NCBI RefSeq assembly: GCF_000743705.1
Contig: NZ_JQEZ01000003.1
Coordinates: 205,143 to 269,142 of the forward strand
Source: Ruegeria halocynthiae
GTDB lineage: Bacteria; Pseudomonadota; Alphaproteobacteria; Rhodobacterales; Rhodobacteraceae
Length of the DNA stretch: 64,000 nt
Direction of reading: 5' to 3'
The notes beneath the pieces were generated by a model, which searched no databases, was not told where the DNA came from, and saw only the letters and a program-made list of their open reading frames with translations. The position numbers and the translations under genes were made by a program. Positions 36,543 to 46,391 of this stretch are shown piece after piece (the stretch's first letter is position 1; every line of letters starts with the position of its first letter).

Positions 36543-38075
36543 ATGCAGCAGGCTGGAAATGTCCTATTCATCATCATCGACCAGTTGCGGGCCGATTGTT
36601 TGAATGGCGCGCTGGCTGCGCATGTCAACCTGCCGAACCTCCGGGCCTTTATGGCGGATGCGGTCACTTTTGATCGGCACTTTTCGGTCACCAACCCCTG
36701 CGGTCCGTCGCGTGCGTCGATCCTGACCGGGCAATATGCGATGAACCACAGGTCTGTGCGTAACGGGACGCCGTTGCGGCATGACACGCCGAATATTGCG
36801 ACCGAAATGCGCAAGGCGGGTTATCTGCCCCTGCTGTACGGTTATACCGACACCTCGGCCGATCCGCGTGTGCACGATCCAAACGACCCGATCTTACGAT
36901 CATACGAACACCCCATGGCCGGGTTTCACGAGGCGCTTGAGATGCGGCTTGAGGAATCCTTTCCCTGGCGGTCTCATCTGATGCAAAAAGGGTATGCCTT
37001 CGACAACTATTGGGATGTTCACAAGCCGGTTTCGCCCACTGGTGGAACGCCTCGCCTGAACGATCCAGCATTGTATCGGGCCAAAGACAGCGACACGGCT
37101 TTCCTGACCGACGCGTTCCTGAACAGTATCGCCCCGCTTGATGGGCAAAGCTGGTTTGCACACCTGACCTATATCCGACCGCATCCGCCATTGGTGGCCC
37201 CGGCTCCTTACAACGATATGTATGATCCATCGGCGCTGCCTATGCCCATGGGTTTGCCGGATGCGTACGGTGAACGGGCGATGCACCCGTTCTTTGGCCC
37301 GACGATGGACAATCAAACGGCGGCGGATGTGGTTCTTGGTTTTGATGATGTTGCGCCCACGTCCGAGAATATTCAGGCCCTGCGGGCGGTGTATCTGGGC
37401 CTTGCGACCGAAGTTGATCACCATATCGGTCGCGTCATTCGCCATCTGAAGGACAGCGGCCAGTATGACGACACTCTGCTGGTGATCACTGCTGATCACG
37501 GAGAGATGTTGGGCGACCACCACAGCTGGGGTAAAATGACAGTATATGACGCGGCGTATCACACGCCCCTGATGATCCGGGTGCCGGGCAATCAGCGCCG
37601 GGCAGGCAGCGTGATTTCTGTGCCGACGGAATCCGTCGACATTACCCCGACGATATTGGACTGGGTCGGGCAATCCGCGCCGAACTCAATGGACGGCCGG
37701 TCGCTGATGCCACTGTTGCAGGGGCAGATACCAGACGACTGGCGCAGCTATTCCTTCAGTGAACTGGATTTTTCGAACCCGCAGGATCCAACGCTTTGGC
37801 AGCAAAGATTGGGTGCGGGAAACAGCGACTCATGCCTTGGCATTTTGCGGGATGCACGGTTCACGCTTGTTGAATTTGCCGCCGACCTGCCGCCGATCCT
37901 GTTCGACCACAACGGCCGCGGAGAGCTTGAGAACGTGGCAAACGACCCGGACTATGCGGCGGACCTTATGCGTCTTGGGCGGCAAATGTTGCGGCATAGA
38001 ATGCGCAATATGGATCATACGCTGTCGTTGCATTCGATCACGAGGGAAGGTGCAAAAATGAATGTCCGGTATTGA
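36543..38075 (+). CDS. Sulfatase-family hydrolase (arylsulfatase/phosphonate monoester hydrolase type)
   Basis: A 510-aa alkaline-phosphatase-superfamily enzyme. The maturation motif CxPSR is present as CGPSR with Cys53, which becomes formylglycine, the catalytic nucleophile. Metal and active-site segments are IIIDQLRADCL (Asp13) and ITADHGEMLGDHHSWGK, with HPPLVAPAPYNDMY near 225. There is no signal peptide, so it is likely cytoplasmic. That fits the phosphonate monoester/diester hydrolases of this family better than secreted polysaccharide sulfatases, but the substrate (sulfate ester versus phosphonate or phosphate diester) cannot be decided here. The formylglycine-generating enzyme gene is not in the window. 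Start ATG at 36543 follows GAGGGGGGCGAC. Confidence 0.88.
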   Translation: MQQAGNVLFIIIDQLRADCLNGALAAHVNLPNLRAFMADAVTFDRHFSVTNPCGPSRASILTGQYAMNHRSVRNGTPLRHDTPNIATEMRKAGYLPLLYGYTDTSADPRVHDPNDPILRSYEHPMAGFHEALEMRLEESFPWRSHLMQKGYAFDNYWDVHKPVSPTGGTPRLNDPALYRAKDSDTAFLTDAFLNSIAPLDGQSWFAHLTYIRPHPPLVAPAPYNDMYDPSALPMPMGLPDAYGERAMHPFFGPTMDNQTAADVVLGFDDVAPTSENIQALRAVYLGLATEVDHHIGRVIRHLKDSGQYDDTLLVITADHGEMLGDHHSWGKMTVYDAAYHTPLMIRVPGNQRRAGSVISVPTESVDITPTILDWVGQSAPNSMDGRSLMPLLQGQIPDDWRSYSFSELDFSNPQDPTLWQQRLGAGNSDSCLGILRDARFTLVEFAADLPPILFDHNGRGELENVANDPDYAADLMRLGRQMLRHRMRNMDHTLSLHSITREGAKMNVRY

Positions 38076-38083
38076 TGACTGCT

Positions 38084-38098
38084 GCCCGTGTGTCGGGC
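38084..38098 (+). terminator. Short hairpin after the sulfatase gene
   Basis: gcccg (38084-38088) and cgggc (38094-38098) form a 5-bp stem with a 5-base loop, 8 bp after the stop. No U-run follows. A weak terminator candidate. Confidence 0.3.
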
Positions 38099-38172
38099 CT
38101 GATCTGTCGCGTTCATTCCCTCTACACCTGCAACACATCCGATGTTACGCATAGGCTGCGGAGAGGGCGATT

Positions 38173-40068
38173 TTGAATATCACCGAACAGCATGTAAAGG
38201 CGATGACAACCGCTGGCTTGAACCTGATCGGGCAGGGGTTGTCGATCTATGACAGCCAGTTGCGGCTGGTTGTCAGCAACAGACCGTTTCAGTCGATGTT
38301 CAATCTGCCCGATGAACTGGTCCGACCCGGTGCCCAGTTCCGGGACACGATCCGCTATCTGGCCAACAAAGGTGAATATGGCGATGACGGCGATGTCGAG
38401 GACATGGTTGAACGGCGGGTCGCGCAGGCACTTACGTTTGAACCCCATTACCTGGAACGCGTGCGCGCCAACGGGCAGGTCATTTCTGTTGAAGGTGCGC
38501 CCTTGCCCAGGGGGGGCTGGGTGGCCGTCTATACCGACATCACAAACACCAAACACGCCGAAGCCCTGCTGCGCGCCCGGTCCGAGGAGCTTTCAGACCA
38601 GCTGCTGAATCGGGCAGAGGAACTGTCAGCGGCGAACCGCAAACTTGCCGCAACCAATGCCGCACTGGAAGAGGCCAAGCGCCAACTGACCGAGATCGAA
38701 GCGCGCACCCGCATGACGACCGAGATGATGCCCGCCCACATTGCGCATCTGGATCGGGACGGGTTGTATGATTATTCGAACCGCCGCCTCAGCTCGGTTC
38801 TGCCGGGCCGCCCGTCGGACATTATGAACATGCATATATCCGAGGCCCTGGGCGCAGCCGCATACGGGCGCGTCGAACCGCATCTGCAAAAGGCGTATGA
38901 GGGCGAAACATCGGTGTTTGAATTCACCGAATATCTGGATTCCCGGCGCATCCGGGTTTCATTCACGCCTGATGGTGAAGGCGGCGTTTACGTGATGTCC
39001 GTGGATATCACCGAAGAAACACAGGCCCGCGTAGCCCTGCAGCAAACCCGCCGTCGGGCAATGGCGGCGCAGATGACCAGCGGGTTGGCGCATGACTTTT
39101 CCAACCTGCTGACGATTATCCTGGGTATGCAGGCCCGGCTGGACAAAATGGATTTGCCCGAAGGCGCGCGCGAACTTGTTTCGGCCACGCAGCAGACCGC
39201 CCGCAGAGGGGGGCAATTGCTGAACCGTATCGCGGATATGACCGGGAACCGAACGCCGCAGCCAAAAGCGACCGACATGCGTGGCTTGTTGGAAGACCTG
39301 CGCATTCTGGCCTCGCCCTCTTTGCCGCGAGGGGTCGGGCTGTCCGTGGTCAATACTCTGCCGGATGAGGCGCTGATGCTGGATCCAGGGATGGTTCAGG
39401 ACGCCTTGTTGAATCTGGTTTTGAATGCGCGCGACGCGTGTGGCGGGTCTGGCCAGATCACGATCAGCGCCCATACAATCGGCGCGATCTGGATCGAAAT
39501 CGCAGTGTCTGATACCGGCCCCGGCTTTTCGGCCGAGGCGTTGGACAAAGCGCTGAACCCGTTTTTCACCACCAAGGGCAGCAAGGGATCGGGGCTGGGG
39601 TTGCCGATGGTCTACGACACGGTGAAACTGGCGGGCGGCGACCTGAGTTTGCGCAACACACCGTCAGGGGCATCCGTTGTCCTGCGTTTGCCGTATCGTC
39701 CCGCCCCGCCGGTTCGCGAAGGTCTGGTGCTGCTGGTCGAAGACAATGATGATCTGCGCGGCCAGTTCCGGGAAATGCTGGTCGATCTTGGATTTACGGT
39801 GATCGAGGCAACATCGTGTGATGAGGCTCTGGCCCTGACGGCCGATATCGACGACATTGCGCTGGTGCTGTCGGATATCCTGTTGGAAGGGCAGGGAACC
39901 GGCCTGGATGTGCTGGCGCAGTTGAAACCTGCACTGCCCTGTATCCTCATGACCTCCCTGCCATATTCCGATCCGCTGCACCGGCAGGCGCTGACGCAGG
40001 CGCCGGTGTTGCGCAAACCGTTTACACGGGCACAACTTTCTGCCCTGATCCGAACCGAGGCTGCCTGA
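38173..40068 (+). CDS. PAS-containing hybrid sensor histidine kinase
   Basis: A 631-aa cytoplasmic kinase without membrane helices. A PAS_7-like domain (about 12-125: GQGLSIYDSQLRLVVSNRPF) is followed by a coiled coil (130-180: LLNRAEELSAANRKLAATNA), a second PAS (185-290), a HisKA segment with the phospho-acceptor His in SGLAHDFSNLLTIILG, and a HATPase_c domain with N box LNLVLNARDAC, G1 DTGPGF and G2 GSGLGLPMV. A receiver domain (about 515-630) has VEDNDD and a phospho-acceptor Asp in LVLSDILLEG. The start is TTG at 38173 with GGAGAGG seven bases upstream; ATG at 38203 is an alternative. The stop overlaps the response regulator start as ATGA-type coupling. Confidence 0.92.
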   Translation: MNITEQHVKAMTTAGLNLIGQGLSIYDSQLRLVVSNRPFQSMFNLPDELVRPGAQFRDTIRYLANKGEYGDDGDVEDMVERRVAQALTFEPHYLERVRANGQVISVEGAPLPRGGWVAVYTDITNTKHAEALLRARSEELSDQLLNRAEELSAANRKLAATNAALEEAKRQLTEIEARTRMTTEMMPAHIAHLDRDGLYDYSNRRLSSVLPGRPSDIMNMHISEALGAAAYGRVEPHLQKAYEGETSVFEFTEYLDSRRIRVSFTPDGEGGVYVMSVDITEETQARVALQQTRRRAMAAQMTSGLAHDFSNLLTIILGMQARLDKMDLPEGARELVSATQQTARRGGQLLNRIADMTGNRTPQPKATDMRGLLEDLRILASPSLPRGVGLSVVNTLPDEALMLDPGMVQDALLNLVLNARDACGGSGQITISAHTIGAIWIEIAVSDTGPGFSAEALDKALNPFFTTKGSKGSGLGLPMVYDTVKLAGGDLSLRNTPSGASVVLRLPYRPAPPVREGLVLLVEDNDDLRGQFREMLVDLGFTVIEATSCDEALALTADIDDIALVLSDILLEGQGTGLDVLAQLKPALPCILMTSLPYSDPLHRQALTQAPVLRKPFTRAQLSALIRTEAA

Positions 40069-40769
40069 TGACAAAACCGCTGGTCACCATTGTCGATGAT
40101 GAGCCGGAAATCCGCCGTATCCTGACCGATGCGCTGGAAGACGCAGGTTTCCGAACCCAAAGTTTTTCCCGCGCGCGAGAGTTTGAAGCCTCGCTGAAAC
40201 GCGTGACACCGGATGTTTGTCTGGTGGATCTGTCTTTGCCGGACACTGACGGGCTGGCGCTTGTCCACCGGCTGGCGCTGGAACAGGGGGCGGCGGTCAT
40301 CATCATATCGGGGCGCGCACAGGTGCAGGACCGCGTCACCGGGTTAGAGCTTGGGGCGGACGATTATATCACCAAGCCGTTCGACCCGGCCGAAGTGGTG
40401 GCGCGCATCCGTGCCAGATTGCGCTCGCCGCGAGTACAGGGCTCGCATTCGGATGTGGCCGGATTCAACGGGTGGACCGCGCATTTTGATCGCTATGTTC
40501 TGGAAGACGGAAGCGGTGCAGAAATCCCATTCAGCCACGCAGAAGGCGAGGTTTTGCGTCTGTTTCTGGAAAGCCCCAAGCGCCTGATCAGCCGCGCCCA
40601 GATGCAAGAAGCACTGGGCGGAGCCGTCGGCGACAGTTTCGACCGGGCAATGGATGTGCGTATTTCCCGGTTGCGTACAAAGCTAGGCGAAGATCCGAAA
40701 AACCCCCGTCTAATCAAGACGATCTATGGCGCCGGGTATATATTTCTTGGCGATGTCGAATGGCGGTAA
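40068..40769 (+). CDS. OmpR/PhoB-family response regulator
   Basis: A 233-aa regulator. The receiver domain (1-120) has acidic residues DDE at 10-12, the phospho-acceptor Asp in VCLVDLSLPDTDG, the Ser/Thr in IIIISGR and Lys in ITKPFDP. The C-terminal winged helix (about 130-230) has LISRAQMQEAL, the recognition helix RAMDVRISRLRTKLGEDP, and IKTIYGAGYIF. It is coupled to the hybrid kinase upstream and is its obvious partner. The target genes are unknown. The 285-base gap after it (40770-41054) is AT-richer and shows no gene. Confidence 0.94.
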   Translation: MTKPLVTIVDDEPEIRRILTDALEDAGFRTQSFSRAREFEASLKRVTPDVCLVDLSLPDTDGLALVHRLALEQGAAVIIISGRAQVQDRVTGLELGADDYITKPFDPAEVVARIRARLRSPRVQGSHSDVAGFNGWTAHFDRYVLEDGSGAEIPFSHAEGEVLRLFLESPKRLISRAQMQEALGGAVGDSFDRAMDVRISRLRTKLGEDPKNPRLIKTIYGAGYIFLGDVEWR

Positions 40770-41054
40770 TGCGCTGGTCTGGATTAAGGGAAGAGTAATG
40801 TGTTTGGTTTGGAAAAATCTATATTTTATTTCAGATAGATAGCTGTCGACGTGGTGGATGGCAAAGGATTCGGCGACAGATCACAAAACACTGGTTTTCA
40901 TTATCTTTGCGTCAGCTATGGATTCTCAGCCCAGTCCCGCATAACTAACAGCATCCTGTCTATTTGGCTGTTGCCGGGTGGACAAACCAAATGGGATTGA
41001 ATTTGGGTATGACCCTGTCAGGCATCGAATCTACAAGTGGTTTTGGAGAATGGA

Positions 41055-42821
41055 ATGATTAAAGAAGCCTGGGCCAAATGGCGATCTGGCCACATAGGCC
41101 GCCTGCTGGGTGAAAGTCTCCGAAATCAGGGGTGGTTGTACGGAATCGCGATGCTCGCGATGGTGGTTGTGGCTGGCACCACGGCCGGTACGGCGTGGAT
41201 GATGGAAAACATCGTCGACACGATGATCGCACCCGATATGGGTGCAGAAGTGTTTCTGATCGCCGGGGCTGTGATTGCGTTGTTTTTTAGCAAGGCCGCC
41301 GCATCTTATGTTCAAGCCGTTTTCTTGGCACGCGCCGGAAACCGTATCATCGCTGTTCAACAGGAAAGACTGTTTGAAAAGCTGATAAAACGGGGTGTCG
41401 GCTTTTTCGCCCAAATGGAATCTTCTAATCTGCTGATGCAAGTTACGCAGGGTGCACAGGCTGCTAGGCGCCTGGTCGACGTTGTAGTCACGGGCTTCGT
41501 GCGGGACGCCTTAACGTTGGTCGGCCTGGTTTTTGTGATGGTGTATCAGGAACCGCTGTTGTCGATTCTGTTCTTTGTGGTCGGTCCGATTGCTCTTTTG
41601 AGCGTTCGGTTGTTGTTGAGAAGCGTCCGCGCGATCATGCAGTCCGAAATGAAGGCGCTTTCGGAAATCTTCAAGGTTCTGCAGGAAACCTCCGCCGGCA
41701 TTACTATTATCAAAGTCTTTGCTCTCGAAGATCACATGATTGACCGCATGAACGGGGCGATCAGATCGGTTGAAAACCGGTCGAATTCAATCTCCAAACT
41801 TCAATCTGTTGCCAGTCCCTTGATGGAGTTTTTGGCAGGTTTGGCAATTGCGGGTATCCTGTTGATCAGCACCTTGGATTTTGGTGGACGCGAGCCGACG
41901 ACAGCGGGTCAGTTGATGTCGTTCATCACTGCGCTTTTGATGGCTTATGAGCCCGCCAAGCGGCTGTCGAAGATGCGCGTTGTCATCGAAACAACGCTGG
42001 TCCCGATCGGCATGATGTTTAATTTGCTGGATCAAGAAGACCTGATGCGCGAAAATCCCGACGCCCAAGAGCTGAGCCCCGGCCCGGGAAAAATTCGGCT
42101 TAATGAAGTTACTTTTGGCTACCTGGGTAACACGACGGTCATTAACAACATGGACGTGACCTTCGAAGCTGGAAAAACGACGGCTCTGGTTGGGCAATCC
42201 GGTGGTGGGAAATCAACAATTTTCGGTCTAATCATGCGGTTTTACGATCCCGACAGCGGGAAGGTAGAAATTGATGATCAGGATTTGCAAGATGTCAGCT
42301 TCGCCTCGTTGCGCCGGAAGATTTCTTATGTCGGGCAAGAGACCTTCTTGTTCTCAGCTACCGTGATGGAAAACCTTCGGTTTGCACGTCCTGACGCAAC
42401 TGATGAAGAGGTGGTGGAAGCCGCCCGTGCGGCCCATGCACATGATTTCATTGTCAAGCTGAGTAACGGTTATGACACGGAAGTCGGGGAAAACGGGGCT
42501 TTCCTGTCTGGCGGACAGAAACAGAGGCTGGCCATTGCGCGCGCCATTCTGCGCCGGTCTGAAATCCTATTGTTGGATGAGGCGACAAGTGCCCTTGATG
42601 CGGAATCCGAAGCTCTGGTGAAAGCAGCCTTGGACAAACTGACCGAGAATGTAACAACGATTGTCATCGCCCACCGCCTGTCGACGGTTCTAGAGGCCGA
42701 CAATATTCTGGTTGTTCAGGAAGGCGAGATCGTTGAGCAGGGCGATCTTGACACGTTGATCAAGAAAGATGGCGCATTCCGGCAATTGTTTGATCAGCAA
42801 TTCAAACAACCGGCGTCGTGA
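41055..42821 (+). CDS. ABC transporter, fused permease-ATPase (MsbA/LmrA type)
   Basis: A 588-aa exporter half-transporter. Six membrane helices occupy about 20-320, preceded by a short cytoplasmic N-terminus. The ATPase domain (about 350-585) has Walker A GQSGGGKST, signature LSGGQKQRLAIARAIL, Walker B ILLLDEATSALD and switch His in IAHRLST. It works as a homodimer, probably moving lipid, LPS precursor or a hydrophobic compound. It lacks the C39-like domain of protein exporters, so it is unlikely to belong to the type I secretion loci downstream. ATG at 41055 is preferred over GTG at 41037, as GGAGAATGG precedes it. Confidence 0.92.
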   Translation: MIKEAWAKWRSGHIGRLLGESLRNQGWLYGIAMLAMVVVAGTTAGTAWMMENIVDTMIAPDMGAEVFLIAGAVIALFFSKAAASYVQAVFLARAGNRIIAVQQERLFEKLIKRGVGFFAQMESSNLLMQVTQGAQAARRLVDVVVTGFVRDALTLVGLVFVMVYQEPLLSILFFVVGPIALLSVRLLLRSVRAIMQSEMKALSEIFKVLQETSAGITIIKVFALEDHMIDRMNGAIRSVENRSNSISKLQSVASPLMEFLAGLAIAGILLISTLDFGGREPTTAGQLMSFITALLMAYEPAKRLSKMRVVIETTLVPIGMMFNLLDQEDLMRENPDAQELSPGPGKIRLNEVTFGYLGNTTVINNMDVTFEAGKTTALVGQSGGGKSTIFGLIMRFYDPDSGKVEIDDQDLQDVSFASLRRKISYVGQETFLFSATVMENLRFARPDATDEEVVEAARAAHAHDFIVKLSNGYDTEVGENGAFLSGGQKQRLAIARAILRRSEILLLDEATSALDAESEALVKAALDKLTENVTTIVIAHRLSTVLEADNILVVQEGEIVEQGDLDTLIKKDGAFRQLFDQQFKQPAS

Positions 42822-42822
42822 G

Positions 42823-42851
42823 CCGCCAGTTTCTGGCGGGATGAAACTGGC
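42823..42851 (+). terminator. Two overlapping hairpins after the MsbA-like gene
   Basis: ccgccag (42823-42829) and ctggcgg (42833-42839) form a 7-bp stem with a 3-base loop. Alternatively gccagtttc (42826-42834) pairs with gaaactggc (42843-42851) in a 9-bp stem. The two structures exclude each other. Position between convergent genes suggests a terminator; no U-run is present. The remaining bases to 42949 show nothing else. Confidence 0.45.
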
Positions 42852-42949
42852 CACAACGCTGCGGAAACAGTTGGTGCGATGTGGCTCGCGTTACGACAGT
42901 GACGGCAGGGCTTGCCCGATGTGAACAGGCAAGCCGGTCGGATGGGTGT

Positions 42950-44260
42950 TCACTCTCGCAAAGCTCTGTCTTTGATTTTCGCCACGGGTTGAAGCAAATA
43001 TTCCAAAACCGTTTTTCGGCCAGACAAAATGTCGACCTCGGCAATCATGCCGGGGATAATTTCAACCGCCAAGCCATCGGCATCCAGCATCGAGTTACTG
43101 GTTTCAATCTCAACCACGAACACTTCTTCATCGTTTCGTTCTGACCGGGTGATCGTGTCTGCGCCGATGCGTGTGATCTGCCCGCTCAAAGCGCCATATC
43201 GAGCGAAGTCATAGGCAGTTATCTTAACCTTGACCGATTGGCCCGCATACAGAAATGCGATGTCGTCTGGTCGCACATATGCCTCGACAAGCAGCGTGTC
43301 GTTCAGCGGGACGATTTCAATCAGCTCTTCGCCACTGTGCGCCATCCCCCCGATAGTTGTGCGATGAATGCGGTTTACGATACCGCGGACCGGGGATTTG
43401 ATTTGGGCCCGGTCCGCGCGGTCCTGCAATGCGGGCAACACCGGTTGAAGCGCTGCAAGTTCGCTTGTTGCCAGGGCCAAGTCGGTCAAAGCTGCGCTGC
43501 GAAACCGGCTGCGAGTAGCGCGGATCCGATCGTCTATCTCCTCCAGACCGGTTTTCAACCTGCTCGTCACCGCTTCCGCCCGGGTCTTGCGACCAGTCCA
43601 TTCGGCTTCACTGCGGCGAAGGGTCAATAGTGTCGTCGCAGGTTCCATCCTTTTTTCAACCAGCGGTTCCATCAGGGCACGTTCTTCGGCCAGCAAGCCC
43701 AATGTTTGGTTGGCCGTCACCCGATCAACAAGACCCTCTTCATATTCCCGATGCCGTTGTTGCCGCTGATTTTCAAGGATCGCTATTTCAGCCTGCAGCT
43801 CTGATTGCCGACCTTGGTACAGCGCTGTTTCCGATCTTACGACTTCGGGGGCTCCTTCGATCAGAACCTGCGAGAACCCCAGTTCGGTGCCATCTATTTC
43901 AGCCTGCAAACGTTGGACGCGGGCCATCAGACCAAAGGCGCGCTGGCGCTCCTGACTCAGCTGGCTTTCGATCTGAGTTGTATCGAACTCCATCAGCAAC
44001 ATACCTTTGTCGACCACCTGTCCTTCGCGAATGTTCAGGGATTGCAGAACACCTGGTTCGGTTGCTTCGATCACCTGCACGTCCGCTGACGGAACAATTC
44101 GCCCATCGACCCGCGTCACATCGTCCAATTCGGCCCAGTGCGCCCAAAATCCCATGGCAACCAGACAGGAACCGATCACCAACAACAGCAAGGAGCCCCG
44201 TAGCGGAGACCGGCCACGCATTTCACGTGCAAGTTGGGCAAGGTCAGGATGTCGCGACAT
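42950..44260 (-). CDS. Type I secretion periplasmic adaptor (HlyD/LapC family)
   Basis: A 436-aa membrane fusion protein: one N-terminal helix (about 22-45), a lipoyl half-motif VIEATEPGVLQSLNIREGQVV, a long coiled coil (about 95-290) and a C-terminal half-lipoyl/beta-barrel region with VRGIVNRIHRTTIGG and the HlyD-family end GMIAEVDILSGRKTVLEYLLQPV. It bridges the ABC exporter and the TolC-like channel to move the substrate in one step out of the cell. It is the last gene of the adhesin operon; its start overlaps the exporter gene by 17 bases. Confidence 0.93.
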   Translation of the reverse strand: MSRHPDLAQLAREMRGRSPLRGSLLLLVIGSCLVAMGFWAHWAELDDVTRVDGRIVPSADVQVIEATEPGVLQSLNIREGQVVDKGMLLMEFDTTQIESQLSQERQRAFGLMARVQRLQAEIDGTELGFSQVLIEGAPEVVRSETALYQGRQSELQAEIAILENQRQQRHREYEEGLVDRVTANQTLGLLAEERALMEPLVEKRMEPATTLLTLRRSEAEWTGRKTRAEAVTSRLKTGLEEIDDRIRATRSRFRSAALTDLALATSELAALQPVLPALQDRADRAQIKSPVRGIVNRIHRTTIGGMAHSGEELIEIVPLNDTLLVEAYVRPDDIAFLYAGQSVKVKITAYDFARYGALSGQITRIGADTITRSERNDEEVFVVEIETSNSMLDADGLAVEIIPGMIAEVDILSGRKTVLEYLLQPVAKIKDRALRE

Positions 44261-46391
44261 TCAGATGCCTCCCTGCTTTTCGGACATGTTGGGTGAGAAT
44301 GTGTTTCGGACCGTCTGCTCCGATCCGCCCGCCTTCGATTACGATCACCCGGTCGACAAGCTCCAACAAACTGGTTCTATGTGTCACGATTACCACCGTC
44401 GTGTCCTGGGTCGCCGCTTTCAGACGGCGGATAACTTCGGCCTCTGTTTTGACATCCATCGCACTGGTCGGTTCGTCCATCAGCAATATCGGGGGGCGTC
44501 CAATCAAAGCTCTGGCCATTGCGATGGCCTGCCGTTGACCACCGGAAAGACCCTCGCCCCGTTCTGCCAGCATCAGGTCATATCCATGGGGATGCCGCGC
44601 CACAAAATCCTCAACCCCGGATACCCGGCCCGAGTGGATCAGATCCTCATCACGGGGCCTGACGGCACCGCTGAAGATGTTTTCGCGAATTGTGCCGGAA
44701 AATAGCCAGATATCCTGCAAAACCGAACCAATGTTTCGGCGTAGATCACCAGGATCAATCTGGCGGATGTCGACACCGTCCAACATGACCGAGCCCGCCC
44801 GAGGTTCGTAAAGCCCCAGCAAGAGACGGGAAATTGTACTTTTCCCGGATCCGATCGGTCCCAGGATTGCAACCTTTTCACCCGGCTCAATTGTAAATGT
44901 GACCCCTGCCAGAGTGTCCTCTGCTTGGCCCGGATAGGCAAATTGCACATCTTTAAAGGCAATGCGTCCCTCAAAGCTGCGCCGGCTGATCCAGGTTTTC
45001 CCTTTGGGACGCTCGCTTTCCGCTTGCATCAGCGCATCCAGATTCCGATAAGCACTCCGCGCTTGATTGACCCGGGTCAAGGTTTGCGCAAGCTGCCCCA
45101 AAGGTGCCAGGGCCCGTCCGGTCAACATGACCGAAGCCACTAGGGCGCCCATGCTAGCCTGACCGTCCGTGATCAGAAAAACGCCATAGAAAACGATCAA
45201 TACCTGGGCTGCTTGCTGCGTGAATCCCGTTAGATTCAGGGCAAACTGCGTCACAGTCCGGCTGCGCGTGCCGTGCAAGGACTGGCGCTCTATCGCGCTT
45301 TCCCAACGCTTTCGCATGGACCTGGCCGCCGCCGTGGTTTTGATTGTCTCAAGGCCCGAGACGGTTTCGACCAGCACCGATTGCTTTGACTGGCCGTCCG
45401 AAAAGCTTTTCTCGGCCAACCGCGAAAGCACCGGCTGTATCGCCAAACCAGTAAGCAGAACAACCGGGACCGCAAGGGCGGGGATGAGGGCAAGCGGGCC
45501 ACCCACCAAATGAATCACAAAGATAAACAAGGCGATAAAAGGAAGATCGACCACCGCGACAAGCGTTGCAGAGGTAAAGAATTCTCGCAGAGTTTCGAAT
45601 TCACGAACTGTGCTGGTCATGGCGCCTGTCGATCCGGTTCGTGATTTCATCCGGATGTTCAGCAGCTGGTCAAAGACGCGCCGACCCATGAACATGTCGG
45701 CCTTCTGTCCGGCGCGGTCAATGAAACTGGCACGCAACAACTTGAGAACAAAGTCGAAGACAAGCGCGAGAGCGACACCCGCGGTCAGGGCGATCAGAGA
45801 TTCCGTTGCCTCGTTCGGCAGCACCCGATCATAAACAACCATGATGAAAATGGACGTCGAGAGCCCCAGAACATTGGCAAGAGACGCAGCAAGGGCCACT
45901 TGTATATATGACCACCGGTTCGCTGCCATCGCTGACCAGAACCAGTGCCCGCCCGATTTCACATCCCTGTCCGAGACATCTTCCCGGTGATCGCGCCGAA
46001 ACAAAATGGCATAGCCCGTATAAGCCATGTGCAACTTTTCTGCGGAAATCTCACCGATATTGTCCCCAAGTTCCGGGTCAAATATCAAAAGCGTGCCGTC
46101 CTGCGTACGCCCGTGGAAAACGACGGCTTTGCCCTCTGCCAATAACAAAAGCGCAGGTGCCAGCGCGCTGTCAAATCCTGAGAGACTGTGTTTACCGTAC
46201 CCAGCTTGTATTCCAGCGTTTTGCGTTACTTCGATCGCATCGCGAATGGTAAGACCCGACCTCGACCCGGATTGAGCTGCGTGCAGGGCAGCCAAAGTGA
46301 CCGGGCGGTCCAGATGGGCTGAGACGTGCAGAATGCAAGCCTCAATAGCTGTGATATCCGGTGCTATCTGAACAGGCTTGAATTCCGTCAT
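44244..46391 (-). CDS. Type I secretion ABC exporter with N-terminal C39-like domain (LapB type)
   Basis: A 715-aa protein. Residues 1-135 form a C39 peptidase-like domain (PDITAIEACILHVSAHLDRP, VVFHGRTQDGTLLIFDPELG); I see no intact Cys-His-Asp triad, so it is probably a substrate-docking CLD as in HlyB/LapB. Membrane helices span about 150-430. The ATPase has Walker A GPIGSGKST, signature LSGGQRQAIAMARAL and Walker B ILLMDEPTSAMD. LapB-type exporters secrete large repeat adhesins and RTX proteins. The start at 46391 overlaps the TolC gene stop as ATGA; an ATG five codons upstream (46406) is possible. Same operon as the 1303-aa adhesin, its likely substrate. Confidence 0.93.
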   Translation of the reverse strand: MTEFKPVQIAPDITAIEACILHVSAHLDRPVTLAALHAAQSGSRSGLTIRDAIEVTQNAGIQAGYGKHSLSGFDSALAPALLLLAEGKAVVFHGRTQDGTLLIFDPELGDNIGEISAEKLHMAYTGYAILFRRDHREDVSDRDVKSGGHWFWSAMAANRWSYIQVALAASLANVLGLSTSIFIMVVYDRVLPNEATESLIALTAGVALALVFDFVLKLLRASFIDRAGQKADMFMGRRVFDQLLNIRMKSRTGSTGAMTSTVREFETLREFFTSATLVAVVDLPFIALFIFVIHLVGGPLALIPALAVPVVLLTGLAIQPVLSRLAEKSFSDGQSKQSVLVETVSGLETIKTTAAARSMRKRWESAIERQSLHGTRSRTVTQFALNLTGFTQQAAQVLIVFYGVFLITDGQASMGALVASVMLTGRALAPLGQLAQTLTRVNQARSAYRNLDALMQAESERPKGKTWISRRSFEGRIAFKDVQFAYPGQAEDTLAGVTFTIEPGEKVAILGPIGSGKSTISRLLLGLYEPRAGSVMLDGVDIRQIDPGDLRRNIGSVLQDIWLFSGTIRENIFSGAVRPRDEDLIHSGRVSGVEDFVARHPHGYDLMLAERGEGLSGGQRQAIAMARALIGRPPILLMDEPTSAMDVKTEAEVIRRLKAATQDTTVVIVTHRTSLLELVDRVIVIEGGRIGADGPKHILTQHVRKAGRHLNVATS

